From: Aestuariibius violaceus
GTDB taxonomy: Bacteria > Pseudomonadota > Alphaproteobacteria > Rhodobacterales > Rhodobacteraceae
Direction of reading: 5' to 3'
Length of the DNA: 64,000 nt
NCBI RefSeq assembly: GCF_040779325.2
Contig: NZ_JBFONT020000001.1
Coordinates: 682,001 to 746,000 of the forward strand
Both the position numbers and the translations under genes were made by a program. Positions 50,874-59,832 of the stretch are shown piece by piece (the first letter of the stretch is position 1; the number at the start of each line of letters is the position of its first letter). Under the pieces are notes generated by a model. That model searched no databases and was not told the origin of the DNA. It saw only the letters and a list, made by a program, of their open reading frames with translations.

Positions 50874-53018
50874 ATGCAGACGATCCCCCTGACCCGCGAG
50901 CTTGTCCTGATCGGTGGCGGCCATGCCCATGCGCTGGTCCTGCGATCCTGGGGGATGAGGCCGCTGCCCGGCGCGCGGGTGACAGTGATCAACCCCGGGC
51001 CGACGGCGCCTTATACGGGGATGCTGCCGGGGTTCGTGGCCGGGCATTACGGGCGCGATGATCTGGATATCGATCTGGTGCGTCTCGCGCGATTCGCCGG
51101 GGCGCGGCTGATCCTGGGTGCGGCGAGTGTGATCGACCCCGAGGCGCGGACGGTGACGGTGGGCGAAAGGGTGCTTCCGTTCGATGTGGCGTCCGTCGAT
51201 ATCGGCATCACATCGGAGATGCCCGAGATCCCCGGGTTCGCGGATCACGCCATCCCGGCCAAGCCGCTGGGGCGACTGGCGGGGGCCTGGGCGCGGTTCC
51301 TTGCCAGCGACGGGCCGGCGGATATCGCGGTGATCGGCGGTGGTGTCGCCGGGGTCGAGCTGGCGATGGCCATGGTCCACGCGGCGCGGGCGGCAGGCCG
51401 GGCGCCGACGTGCCACGTGATCGAGGCTGAGCGGGCGTTGAACGGCCTCGGCGTTCCGGCGCGGGATCGGTTGCTGACGGCGCTGAAGGGACACGGGATC
51501 ACCCTGATCGAAGGGGCCGAGGTCGCGCAGATCACGCCGAAAGCGGTCGAGCTTGCGGACGGGCGGGAGATCCCCAGCACCTTCACGACCGGCGCGGCGG
51601 GGGCCCGGCCCTATCCCTGGCTGGCGCAGACCGGGCTGGAACATGAGGGCGGATTTCTGTCCGTCGGGCCAACGCTCGAGACCAGCGCGCGGGGGATCTT
51701 TGCGGCAGGCGATTGCGCCCATCTGCGTCATGCGCCGCGACCCAAGGCGGGGGTCTTTGCGGTGCGCGAGGCGCCGATCCTCTTCCATAACCTCAAGGCG
51801 CGGCTGTCGGGCGGCGCGTTGCGCCAGTACCGGCCGCAGAAGAGCTACCTCAAGCTGATCTCGCTGGGCGGGAAGGCGGCCTTGGCTGAGAAGGCCGGGT
51901 TTGCCGTTCAGGGAGAGGCGCTGTGGCGCTGGAAGGACCAGATCGACCGCGCCTTCATGCGGAAGTTTCAGGATCTGGAGCCGATGACGGTCGCGGTGCC
52001 ACGGCGGGCGGCGATGGGTGCCGCGAAGGCGGATCCGCTCTGCGGTGGGTGCGGCGCGAAGGTGGGCAAGGGGGCGCTCGACGTCGTTTTGGCCGGTCTG
52101 CCCGCGATCGGGCGGGCGGATATCGAGCGCTTGCCGGGTGATGATGCGGCCGTTCTGCGGATGGGAAAAGCCCGGCAGGTCGTGACGACGGATCACCTGC
52201 GGGCGGTCACGGACGACCCCTACACGATGGCGCGGATCGCGGCGGTTCACGCGCTGGGGGACGTCTGGGCCATGGGGGCGGCGCCGCAGGCGGCCTTGGC
52301 GACGGTGATCCTGCCCCGGATGGCGGAGCCCATGCAGCGCGTGACGCTCGCGGAGGTGATGGCCGCGGCGCAGGAGGTGTTCTCCGCCGAGGGGGCGGAG
52401 ATCGCGGGCGGCCATAGCTCGATGGGGTCCGAACTGACGATCGGCTTCACCGTGACCGGCCTGCTGGAGCGGGAGGCGATCACGCTCGCCGGTGCCAAGC
52501 CAGGGGACGCGATCGTGCTGACCAAGGCCATCGGGACCGGCACGGTGCTGGCCGCCGAGATGCGGTTGCGGGCGCGCGGGGCCGATGTGGTGGCGGCGCT
52601 GGACCATATGATGCAGTCGCAAGGACCAGCCGCGCGGCTCTTGTCAGCGGCACATGCGATGACCGACGTGACCGGGTTCGGGCTGGCCGGGCATCTGTGG
52701 GGAATTTGCCAGGCGTCGGGCGTGTCGGCCGAGATTACGATAGACGATGTGCCGTTGCTGTCGGGGGCCGAGGCGTTGGCGGCCGAAGGGATCGCGTCGA
52801 CGCTCGCGCCTGCGAACCGAGTGGTGGCTAAGAACATAACATTCGATGAGTCAGCGAAGACGGCGCTCCTCTTCGATCCGCAGACGGCGGGGGGGCTTTT
52901 GGCTGCAGTCTCACCGGACGCGGCGGAGGGGATCGTCGCCCAGCTGCGGGAGGCGGGATACGATGCGGCGGTGATCGGGCGGTTCGGCGAAGGTCCGCCT
53001 CACATCACCGTCGTCTGA
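50874..53018 (+). CDS. selD: NADH dehydrogenase-like / selenide, water dikinase fusion
   Basis: This 714-residue protein has two parts. Residues of about 1 to 375 form an NDH-2/pyridine nucleotide-disulfide oxidoreductase domain with LVLIGGGHAHALVLRSW, DIAVIGGGVAGVELAMAM and GIFAAGDCAH. The rest is selenophosphate synthetase with the active-site LCGGCGAKVGKGAL (cysteine, not selenocysteine), PGDDAAVL, TTDHLRAVTDD, HALGDVWAMGA and AGGHSS. SelD makes selenophosphate from selenide and ATP; the fused oxidoreductase may help to supply selenide. The ATG at 50874 has AAGG upstream. It ends overlapping the convergent mnmH gene, the main user of its product. Confidence 0.93.
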   Translation: MQTIPLTRELVLIGGGHAHALVLRSWGMRPLPGARVTVINPGPTAPYTGMLPGFVAGHYGRDDLDIDLVRLARFAGARLILGAASVIDPEARTVTVGERVLPFDVASVDIGITSEMPEIPGFADHAIPAKPLGRLAGAWARFLASDGPADIAVIGGGVAGVELAMAMVHAARAAGRAPTCHVIEAERALNGLGVPARDRLLTALKGHGITLIEGAEVAQITPKAVELADGREIPSTFTTGAAGARPYPWLAQTGLEHEGGFLSVGPTLETSARGIFAAGDCAHLRHAPRPKAGVFAVREAPILFHNLKARLSGGALRQYRPQKSYLKLISLGGKAALAEKAGFAVQGEALWRWKDQIDRAFMRKFQDLEPMTVAVPRRAAMGAAKADPLCGGCGAKVGKGALDVVLAGLPAIGRADIERLPGDDAAVLRMGKARQVVTTDHLRAVTDDPYTMARIAAVHALGDVWAMGAAPQAALATVILPRMAEPMQRVTLAEVMAAAQEVFSAEGAEIAGGHSSMGSELTIGFTVTGLLEREAITLAGAKPGDAIVLTKAIGTGTVLAAEMRLRARGADVVAALDHMMQSQGPAARLLSAAHAMTDVTGFGLAGHLWGICQASGVSAEITIDDVPLLSGAEALAAEGIASTLAPANRVVAKNITFDESAKTALLFDPQTAGGLLAAVSPDAAEGIVAQLREAGYDAAVIGRFGEGPPHITVV

Positions 53019-54061
53019 GACAGGATCGCTGCGATCTGATCCGCGGCGGTGTCGCGCCCGGCGGCGTCAAGCGTTTCCGCCGTGACCGTCGCCAGAACGT
53101 CCCCCTCCGCCCGGCGGCGGGATTTGCGGTAGGCGGGGTCGTAGTGCTGCTCCATCAGCTCGCTGGCGAGGCGTCGGAAATCGCCCGCCTCGGCGAGTTC
53201 CGACCAATGGGCGACAGCCTCGGCCCCCCGGAACGGCTTCAGCGCCGCCAGGCGGGCTTTCAGCCGGTCAGGATCGGCCATCATGTCGGCATAGGCCTCG
53301 GTCAGGTAAGCAGCCCGCGCCTCTAGCGGGGCGTCGATCACGATGCGCGGGGCGTCCTTCATCGCGGACCAGAGGGCCGGGGGGAGCGTGAGCTTGCCGA
53401 TCTTGCTCGATTCCGCCTCGAGGATAAGGGGCGCGTCTGGGGTCGTTGCGGCGAGGGCCTTTGCCAGCGCACTCTCGAACGCCTTCTGCGCGGGCTGCCC
53501 ACCCGGAAGGCTGCCCAGGACCGAGCCGCGGTGCCGCGCCATCCCTTCGAGGTCGAGGACCTGAATGCCCCGGCTGCGCATGCGGTGGAGGATGTCGGTC
53601 TTCGCCGTCCCTGTATTGCCGTCGATCAGGATCACTTGCCGGCCCAGCGGGTGGTCGTAAAGCGCGGCACTGACAAGGCGACGGTAGCTCTGATATCCGC
53701 CCTCGACCGTTTCGACCCGCCAGCCGATCTGGGCGAGGATCGACGCGAACGATCCCGACCGTTGCCCGCCGCGCCAGCAATAGACAAGCGGGCGCCAGCC
53801 GCCGTCATGGTTCATTAGGTGCTCTTCGATATGTCGGGCGGCGTTGCGGGCGACGAGCGCCGCGCCGATCTTGCGGGCAAGGAAGGCGCTTTGCTGGACG
53901 TAGATCGTGCCGACCTTTGCCCGCTCGTCGTCGTCCAGCGCGGGCAGGTTGATCGCGCCGGGGATGTGATCCTCGGCAAACTCGGACGGCGAACGCACGT
54001 CGATCACCGCGTCGAAGCCGTGATCGTAGAGTTGGGAGAGGGTCGCGAAGCGCTGCGGCAT
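53000..54061 (-). CDS. mnmH: tRNA 2-selenouridine synthase
   Basis: This 353-residue enzyme replaces sulfur with selenium at wobble uridine 34 of certain tRNAs. The N-terminal rhodanese domain has VIDVRSPSEFAEDHIPGAINLP and the catalytic cysteine in YCWRGGQRSGS. A P-loop domain follows with LIDGNTGTAKT. The 3' end overlaps the selD 3' end by 19 bases on the opposite strand. No selA, selB or selC is visible here, so selenium use may be only for tRNA. Confidence 0.95.
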   Translation of the reverse strand: MPQRFATLSQLYDHGFDAVIDVRSPSEFAEDHIPGAINLPALDDDERAKVGTIYVQQSAFLARKIGAALVARNAARHIEEHLMNHDGGWRPLVYCWRGGQRSGSFASILAQIGWRVETVEGGYQSYRRLVSAALYDHPLGRQVILIDGNTGTAKTDILHRMRSRGIQVLDLEGMARHRGSVLGSLPGGQPAQKAFESALAKALAATTPDAPLILEAESSKIGKLTLPPALWSAMKDAPRIVIDAPLEARAAYLTEAYADMMADPDRLKARLAALKPFRGAEAVAHWSELAEAGDFRRLASELMEQHYDPAYRKSRRRAEGDVLATVTAETLDAAGRDTAADQIAAILSQTTVM

Positions 54062-54145
54062 CCTTCCCTCTAACCCGTTCCATTCTCAGGCGAAACGCCT
54101 AGTGGCGCTTGCCCGGCGGGCGATGCCCATGCCACCGTCCGCCCC

Positions 54146-55714
54146 ATGATGACGCTTGACGAGTTCGCGCCGCTCAGCCTGGCCGAGGAAAAGGTTCTGT
54201 CCGATTGCGCCCTGCCCGCCCGGACGGTGCTGGGCGATGGCGAGCCGCCGGCGAAAGCGACGCCCGAGACCACCGTGCGGGCGGAGTTCCTGCGGTTCAT
54301 CCTGCTGGGCGGGGCCAACCTGCACGACAAGGGGCTGCGGCTGCGCGGTGGCTGGATCCAGGGGATGCTGGACCTGCAGGGCTGCGATATCCGCCGCGAT
54401 GTGACGCTGACCTGCTGCCACTTGACCGAGGGCGTGACGCTGATCAACGCGGATCTGCGGGGGTTTCACCTCTCGGGCTCGTCGCTGGGCGGGCTGACGG
54501 CGGACAACGCGACGTTCAGCGGGTCGCTCTACCTGCGGTCGGGGACCGAGATCGGCGGCGAGGTGAGCCTGGCCGGGGCGCGGATCGCTGGGGATCTGCA
54601 GATCTGCGACGCGGTGCTGAGGCCGGGCGGGCAGGATGCCGTCTTTGCCCCGTCGCTGAAGGTCGAGGGGTCGGTTTACCTTGGTAATTATCCCTATTCC
54701 GAGGGCCTTTCGACGTTGGTCGCCGAGGGGACGCTGTTCTTTTCCTCGGCGCGGATCGCGCATGATTGCTTCGTGTCGAATACGTCGATCTCGCTGCAAT
54801 CGGACGTGATGGACACGGGCGTCTTTGCGCCGACGGAGGAGCATGGGAGCAACATCGCCCTCAGCCTCGCGCGGGCGCAGATCGGCGGGATCCTGTTCTT
54901 TCAGGACAATCAGATCGGATCCGGCGGGGTGGTGAACCTGGCCGGTGCCGAGGTCGCCCGGCTGAAGGACGAACCGGCGGGCCCGGGGGCGAACTATCCG
55001 ATCCGGCTGGACGGGTTCCGGTACAAGGATTTCTCGCGCCGTGCGGATGTCTCGCTGAAGGCGCGTCTGGACTGGCTTGAACGCCGGCCGGACGATCTGC
55101 CCTTCGTGGCCCAGCCCTACGAACAATTGGCCGAAGTGCTGACCCGGCTCGGCCACCGGGACGATGCGCGTACGGTGCTGTTGCGGAAGGAGCGGCTCTT
55201 GCGCGCCGAGGACCGCGAGCAGTTGCGCGAAGAGCAGGGGGTGAGCCCGCGGTACATGGCGGCGGCTGTGTCGGATGCTGTGCTCTACTGGACGGTCGCC
55301 TATGGCTACCGGCCGGGGCGGTCGATCCTGTTTGCGGTTCTGCTGATCCTCGGACTGGGCCTGTTCTTCCGGGCCACCTGGTATGCGGGGGACATGACGC
55401 CGAATGCGGCGCCGATCCTGACCTCGTCGGCGTGGATCGCGGCGACGGAACTGCATCCGGAGGGGCCGGCCCTGGTCTGGTCCCGGCCGGGGGAGGCCGG
55501 GCAGGATTACGAGAGCTTCAGCCCCTTCGCCTATGCCGCCGATCTTGTAATCCCGCTGGTCGCGTTTGGGCAGGAAGATGCCTGGGCGCCCTCGACCTCC
55601 CGCTCGCCTCTGGGGCGGATCGGCTGGTGGCTCAGGTGGTTCGCAAAGGGGGCTGGGTGGATCCTGACGGCGCTGGCCGCGGCGGCGGTGACGGGGGTGA
55701 TCCGGCGGGAGTAG
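54146..55714 (+). CDS. Repeat-solenoid protein with C-terminal membrane helices, unknown
   Basis: This 522-residue protein has a soluble N-terminal part of about 370 residues. It holds short repeats such as LRGGWIQGMLDLQGCDIRRDV, LGGLTADNATFSGSLYL, VSLAGARIAGDLQI and LARAQIGGILFF, which look like a right-handed beta-solenoid related to pentapeptide repeats. Four hydrophobic segments are spread over the C-terminal part (SILFAVLLILGLGLFF, YAADLVIPLVAFG and GWILTALAAAAVTGV among them). I know similar proteins only as unnamed membrane-associated proteins. The start is ATGATG at 54146. Confidence 0.72.
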   Translation: MMTLDEFAPLSLAEEKVLSDCALPARTVLGDGEPPAKATPETTVRAEFLRFILLGGANLHDKGLRLRGGWIQGMLDLQGCDIRRDVTLTCCHLTEGVTLINADLRGFHLSGSSLGGLTADNATFSGSLYLRSGTEIGGEVSLAGARIAGDLQICDAVLRPGGQDAVFAPSLKVEGSVYLGNYPYSEGLSTLVAEGTLFFSSARIAHDCFVSNTSISLQSDVMDTGVFAPTEEHGSNIALSLARAQIGGILFFQDNQIGSGGVVNLAGAEVARLKDEPAGPGANYPIRLDGFRYKDFSRRADVSLKARLDWLERRPDDLPFVAQPYEQLAEVLTRLGHRDDARTVLLRKERLLRAEDREQLREEQGVSPRYMAAAVSDAVLYWTVAYGYRPGRSILFAVLLILGLGLFFRATWYAGDMTPNAAPILTSSAWIAATELHPEGPALVWSRPGEAGQDYESFSPFAYAADLVIPLVAFGQEDAWAPSTSRSPLGRIGWWLRWFAKGAGWILTALAAAAVTGVIRRE

Positions 55715-55738
55715 GAGCGGAGGCTTGTGCTAGGCGCT

Positions 55739-55758
55739 GCCCGGCGTGAACGCCGGGC
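55739..55758. terminator. GC hairpin after the solenoid protein
   Basis: GCCCGGCGT and ACGCCGGGC form a perfect 9-bp stem with a two-base loop, 24 bases past the stop. A related element lies at 60765-60784. Both follow convergent genes, which suits a terminator or a repeated intergenic element. Confidence 0.6.
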
Positions 55759-55796
55759 CGTCGGTTTGGGCGGTGTGTCGCGAGAGGGTCAAAAAA

Positions 55797-55862
55797 CGTC
55801 ATCCCGTTGAAACCGGGGATCTCTTTAATCGGTGGATCTTCGGGTAGGGTCCGAGGATGACG
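55797..55862. repeat. Inverted repeat between convergent genes
   Basis: CGTCATCC at 55797-55804 pairs with GGATGACG at 55855-55862, enclosing about 50 bases that contain smaller pairings. It lies between the solenoid gene and the convergent phosphatase gene. It may be a Rhodobacterales-type intergenic repeat; one copy only is seen here. Confidence 0.45.
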
Positions 55863-55876
55863 ATCTTTATTGCGGA

Positions 55877-56668
55877 TCACGCCGGTACAAGCGGACGCCG
55901 ACCCTCGGGCCACAGGGTGAAGACCTCGCCGGCGTCGAACGCCGCTGGCACCAGCCGATTGCCGTAACCCGCACCGCCGTCGAGGTTCACGCGGTTACCA
56001 TGATGCTCGGGCGTGTCGAGCGCTGTGTGGCCGTGGACGACGAGCTTGCCGTGGTCGCGGTCGTCCTCCAGCCAGCCGTCGCGGATCCAGATCAGGTCGT
56101 CTTCCTCCTGTTCCTCCAGCGGGATACCCGGACGGATGCCGGCATGGACGAAGAGGAGGTCGTCGGTTTCGTGCCAGAGGGGCAGAGTGGCGAGGAAGTT
56201 GAGATGGGCATCGGGCACAGCCTCCCGCGCGGCGATGATGACCTCCTGATCCGACAGATTGCCCTGATTGGTCCACCAAGACACGAGGGTTTCCACCACC
56301 TTGCCGCGCGGCGGCTGGAAAGCCGGGCTGTCAGGGCCGCCGACACCGTAGGAGCGCAGCGTGGTCGTCCCGCCAAGACGCGGGTTCATCCAGCTGAGGC
56401 CGGATTTAATGCGATCGTCGTGCTGCTGCCCCTCGGTGACGAAGCGCAGGAACATGCGGTCGTGGTTGCCGAGGACGAACCTCCAGTTCCGGCTCTCGGC
56501 CTGCCCGCGCACGAGGCGGTCAAGCACGCCCTTGCTGTCGGGGCCGCGGTCGACAAAGTCGCCGAGGAAGACGATCTCTGCGTCCGGGCCGCCATCCGCC
56601 TCGATCAGCGCAAGCGCGCGGTCGAGTTGATCGGCATAGCCATGGATGTCGCCGACCGCGTAGATCAT
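55877..56668 (-). CDS. Metallophosphatase (serine/threonine phosphatase-like)
   Basis: This 263-residue PPP-family enzyme has all the metal motifs: GDIHG, GDFVDRGPDS, GNHDRMFLRF and, near the end, VVHGHTALD. It resembles bacterial PrpA/ApaH-like phosphatases. Possible substrates are phosphoproteins or dinucleoside tetraphosphates; the sequence does not decide. It is upstream of no obvious partner and lies before serA on the same strand. Confidence 0.9.
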   Translation of the reverse strand: MIYAVGDIHGYADQLDRALALIEADGGPDAEIVFLGDFVDRGPDSKGVLDRLVRGQAESRNWRFVLGNHDRMFLRFVTEGQQHDDRIKSGLSWMNPRLGGTTTLRSYGVGGPDSPAFQPPRGKVVETLVSWWTNQGNLSDQEVIIAAREAVPDAHLNFLATLPLWHETDDLLFVHAGIRPGIPLEEQEEDDLIWIRDGWLEDDRDHGKLVVHGHTALDTPEHHGNRVNLDGGAGYGNRLVPAAFDAGEVFTLWPEGRRPLVPA

Positions 56669-56740
56669 GCGCTCATCGGACCTGACGGACCTCTTCGCTG
56701 ATGGAACCGAAGACGCTCGTGAGAGCGGATGAGGGGCCGG

Positions 56741-58336
56741 TTACGCCACATCGAAGGAGAGCGGCTTGATCTGGCGGAAGAGCTTGGTCTCGGCCAGCTT
56801 GTCCATCACCGCGGCGGGTACGGGATCGTCGACATAGAGGAGCGCGATCGCCTCACCACCCCGTTCCGACCGGCCCAGGGTGAAGTTCGCGATGTTCACG
56901 CCGTTCTCCCCCATCGTGTTGCCCAGTGCGCCGATGATGCCGGGTTCGTCGTTGTTCGTGGTGTAGACCATGTGCTCCCCGATCTCGGCGTCGATGTTGA
57001 TCCCCTTGATCTGGATGAAGCGCGGTTTGCCGTCCGAGAAGACCGTTCCGCCGACGCTCCGCTCCCGCTCCGCTGTCACGACGGTGATCTTGATGTAGCC
57101 CTCGAACGCGCCGGACTGGTCCTGCGTTGTCGTCGAAATCGCGATCCCCCGCTCCTTGGCGATCACAGGCGCCGAAACCATGTTCACGTCCGGGTTCACC
57201 CGCTTCATGATGCCCGCGATCACCGCGCAGGTCAGCGCCTCGAGGTTCATCGTCGACGCCTCGCCGTCATAGAGGATGTTGATCGCCTCGATCGGCTCGT
57301 CGGTCATCTGGCCGGTGAAGTTGCCGAGGTGCTGCGCGAGCTTCAGCCACGGACCCATCACCTTGGCCTCTTCCGCCGTGACGGACGGCATGTTGAGCGC
57401 ATTGGTCACCGCTCCGGTCAGCAGGTAATCCGACATCTGCTCGGCCACCTGAAGCGCCACGTTCTCCTGCGCTTCGGTGGTCGCTGCACCCAGATGCGGG
57501 GTCACGACGACGTTGGGCAGATTGAAGAGTGGGGAAGCGGTCGCCGGTTCGACAGCGAAGACGTCGAAGGCGGCGCCGGCGACATGGCCGGATTTGAGAG
57601 CCTCTGCCAGCGCCTCTTCGTCGACCAGCCCGCCGCGGGCGCAGTTGACGATCCGCACGCCCTTTTTGAGCTTGGCGATATTCTCGCGGCTGAGGATGTT
57701 CCTCGTCTGGTCGGTCAGCGGTACGTGGAGCGTGATGAAATCGGCCCGCACCAGCAGATCGTCGAGATCTACCTTCTCGACGCCCATCTTGTCGGCCTTC
57801 TCCTGGCTCAGGAACGGGTCATAGGCGATGACCTTCATCTTCAGGCCCTTCGCCCGGTCGCAGACGATCGAGCCGATATTGCCCGCGCCGACGACGCCCA
57901 GCGTCTTGCTGGTCAGTTCCACGCCCATGAAGCGCGACTTCTCCCACTTGCCCGCATGGGTTGAGGCGTTGGCCTCGGGGATCTGGCGGGCCACAGCCAT
58001 CATCATCGAGATTGCGTGTTCGGCGGTTGTGATCATGTTGCCGAAGGGGGTGTTCATGACGATGACGCCCGCCTTCGAGGCCGCCTCGCGGTCGACATTG
58101 TCGACCCCGATCCCGGCGCGGCCGATCACCTTGAGGTTCTTCGCCTTCTCGATCAGGTTGGCCGTCACCTTGGTGGCCGAGCGGATGGCGAGGCCGTCAT
58201 AGTCGCCAATGATTTCGGCGAGCTTTTCCTTGTCCTTACCCAGATCGGGCCTGAAATCGACATCGATCCCGCGGTCGCGGAAGATCTGGACGGCGGTTTC
58301 CGACAGCTTGTCGGAGACGAGAACCTTGGGGGCCAT
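56741..58336 (-). CDS. serA: D-3-phosphoglycerate dehydrogenase
   Basis: SerA oxidises 3-phosphoglycerate, the first step of serine synthesis. The 531-residue long form has the nucleotide-binding GVVGAGNIGSIVCDRAKGL, the arginine in NCARGGLVDEEAL and the histidine in VVVTPHLGAATTEAQ. The intervening ASB domain (residues of about 320 to 450) and a C-terminal ACT domain (MVYTTNNDEPGIIGALG) suggest serine feedback. serC lies upstream on the same strand and serB is divergent from serC. Confidence 0.96.
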   Translation of the reverse strand: MAPKVLVSDKLSETAVQIFRDRGIDVDFRPDLGKDKEKLAEIIGDYDGLAIRSATKVTANLIEKAKNLKVIGRAGIGVDNVDREAASKAGVIVMNTPFGNMITTAEHAISMMMAVARQIPEANASTHAGKWEKSRFMGVELTSKTLGVVGAGNIGSIVCDRAKGLKMKVIAYDPFLSQEKADKMGVEKVDLDDLLVRADFITLHVPLTDQTRNILSRENIAKLKKGVRIVNCARGGLVDEEALAEALKSGHVAGAAFDVFAVEPATASPLFNLPNVVVTPHLGAATTEAQENVALQVAEQMSDYLLTGAVTNALNMPSVTAEEAKVMGPWLKLAQHLGNFTGQMTDEPIEAINILYDGEASTMNLEALTCAVIAGIMKRVNPDVNMVSAPVIAKERGIAISTTTQDQSGAFEGYIKITVVTAERERSVGGTVFSDGKPRFIQIKGINIDAEIGEHMVYTTNNDEPGIIGALGNTMGENGVNIANFTLGRSERGGEAIALLYVDDPVPAAVMDKLAETKLFRQIKPLSFDVA

Positions 58337-58372
58337 AAGCGGTATCCTTTGTTCGGGACGGATCCGTGGGGG

Positions 58373-58423
58373 CAGAATTTTCTAGAAAATTCTGACTTTG
58401 CAAAATCTTCTAGAAGATTTTGC
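58373..58423. repeat. Two adjacent perfect palindromes between serC and serA
   Basis: Two perfect palindromes, 22 bases (58373-58394) and 24 bases (58400-58423), both centred on TCTAGA, are separated by ACTTT. They are AT-rich in a GC-rich setting. The outer arms also pair with each other (12 of 14 bases), so several folded forms are possible. They lie in the 113-base gap between the serC stop and the serA start. Confidence 0.9.
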
Positions 58424-58449
58424 CCCTTTGGATCTGGTTGAAACGGGTG

Positions 58450-59601
58450 TCAGGCGGCTTGCGCCTGGGCGGTGATTTCGGTCTCGAAGGCCCAGTCAAT
58501 CCAGGGCAGAAGCGCTTCGATATCGGCGGTTTCGACCGTCGCGCCGCACCAGATCCGAAGGCCCGGCGGGGCATCGCGATAGGCGCCGATATCATAGGCT
58601 ACACCCTCCGCCTCGAGCCGTTTGGCAATGGCCTTGGCGAAGGTGGCGCCATCAGTGATCCGCGGGTCGGTGAATTTGAGGCACACGCTCGTATTCGACC
58701 GCGTCGCGGGATCGGCGGCGAGATTCGCAATCCAGTCCCGGCTGTCGCAAAACTCCCAGATCGCCTGCGCATTGCGGTCGGCCCGCGCGGTCAGCTCTGG
58801 CAGTCCGCCGATGGACTTGGCCCAACCCAACGCCTGCAGGTAGTCCTCGACGCAGAGCATCGAGGGCGTGTTGATCGTCGCACCTTCGAAGATGCCCTCG
58901 ATCAGCTTGCCGCCCTTGGTCAGGCGGAAGATCTTGGGCAGCGGCCAGGGCGGTGTATAGCTTTCCAGCCGCTCCACTGCGCGGGGGCTGAGGATCAGCA
59001 TTCCATGCGCGGCCTCACCGCCCATCACCTTCTGCCAGGAGAAGGTCGTCACATCGAGCTTGTCCCACGGCAGGTCCTGCGCGAAGGCAGCCGAGGTCGC
59101 GTCGCAGAGCGTCAGCCCTTCGCGATCCGCCGGGATCACGTCGCCCGAGGGCACGCGAACGCCCGAGGTCGTGCCGTTCCAGGTGAAACAGACGTCCTTG
59201 TTCCAGTCGACCGCCGTCAGATCAACGATCTCGCCATACTCGGCGGTCCGGGTCTCGCCATCGAGCTTGAGCTGCTTGACGGCATCGGTGACCCAGCCCG
59301 CGCCAAAGCTCTCCCAGGCCAGCATCTCGACCGGACGCGCGCCCAGCATCGTCCACATCGCCATCTCATAGGCGCCGGTGTCCGAGGCCGGAACGATCCC
59401 GATCCGGTACGCGGCGGGCACGCCCAGGATCTCGCGTGTGGTCTCGATCGCCTCTTTCAGCTTGGCCTTGCCGATGGCGGCCCGGTGCGACCGGCCGAGG
59501 GCGGCGTCGGACAGGCTCTCTAGCGTGAATGTTGGGGGTTTGGCGCAGGGGCCAGACGAAAAACGCGGATTATCCGGCCGCGCGGTCGGTTGCATCACCA
59601 T
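58450..59601 (-). CDS. serC: Phosphoserine aminotransferase
   Basis: SerC transfers an amino group from glutamate to 3-phosphohydroxypyruvate. The 383-residue PLP enzyme is of the alphaproteobacterial type, with RFSSGPCAKPPTFTLESL, GRSHRAAIGKAKLKE, TWNGTTSGVRVP, LCDATSAAFAQDLPWD and the PLP lysine in FSWQKVMGGEAAHGM. AAGGA precedes the ATG at 59601. It forms a serine-synthesis unit with serA downstream and shares a promoter region with divergent serB. Confidence 0.96.
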   Translation of the reverse strand: MVMQPTARPDNPRFSSGPCAKPPTFTLESLSDAALGRSHRAAIGKAKLKEAIETTREILGVPAAYRIGIVPASDTGAYEMAMWTMLGARPVEMLAWESFGAGWVTDAVKQLKLDGETRTAEYGEIVDLTAVDWNKDVCFTWNGTTSGVRVPSGDVIPADREGLTLCDATSAAFAQDLPWDKLDVTTFSWQKVMGGEAAHGMLILSPRAVERLESYTPPWPLPKIFRLTKGGKLIEGIFEGATINTPSMLCVEDYLQALGWAKSIGGLPELTARADRNAQAIWEFCDSRDWIANLAADPATRSNTSVCLKFTDPRITDGATFAKAIAKRLEAEGVAYDIGAYRDAPPGLRIWCGATVETADIEALLPWIDWAFETEITAQAQAA

Positions 59602-59832
59602 GACTGGTATCCTTCCAGATATGCGCCCTTCGTTGGGGAAGGGTGTCCCACCGCCGGAGCTAGAGGGTTCGGCGCCGCCGGACAAGACGGTTTTTCGTAC
59701 CACTGCGGGTGTGAAGGCCGATTCCGGCGGCGCGGCGACTACGATAGGAAACCTCGGCACGCTTCCGGGACGGATCTTGCGCTGAAGCGCTCCGCTTGTT
59801 TCAAGGCGCAAGAATGGATCCGGGAGACGCAC
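59602..59832. promoter_or_regulatory. Divergent control region serC/serB
   Basis: The 231 bases between the divergent serC and serB starts must hold both promoters. I see no strong -35/-10 pair or riboswitch. The arrangement would let one regulator set all three steps of serine synthesis. Confidence 0.4.

Noticed and set aside
50493..52622. 709-codon minus-strand open frame opposite selD
   Set aside because: The protein is mostly Arg, Pro, Gly, His and Gln without any fold pattern, while the plus strand codes a clear SelD fusion.
54086..55456. 456-codon minus-strand open frame opposite the solenoid gene
   Set aside because: Low-complexity, Arg/Gln-rich shadow; the plus-strand protein has real repeats and membrane helices.
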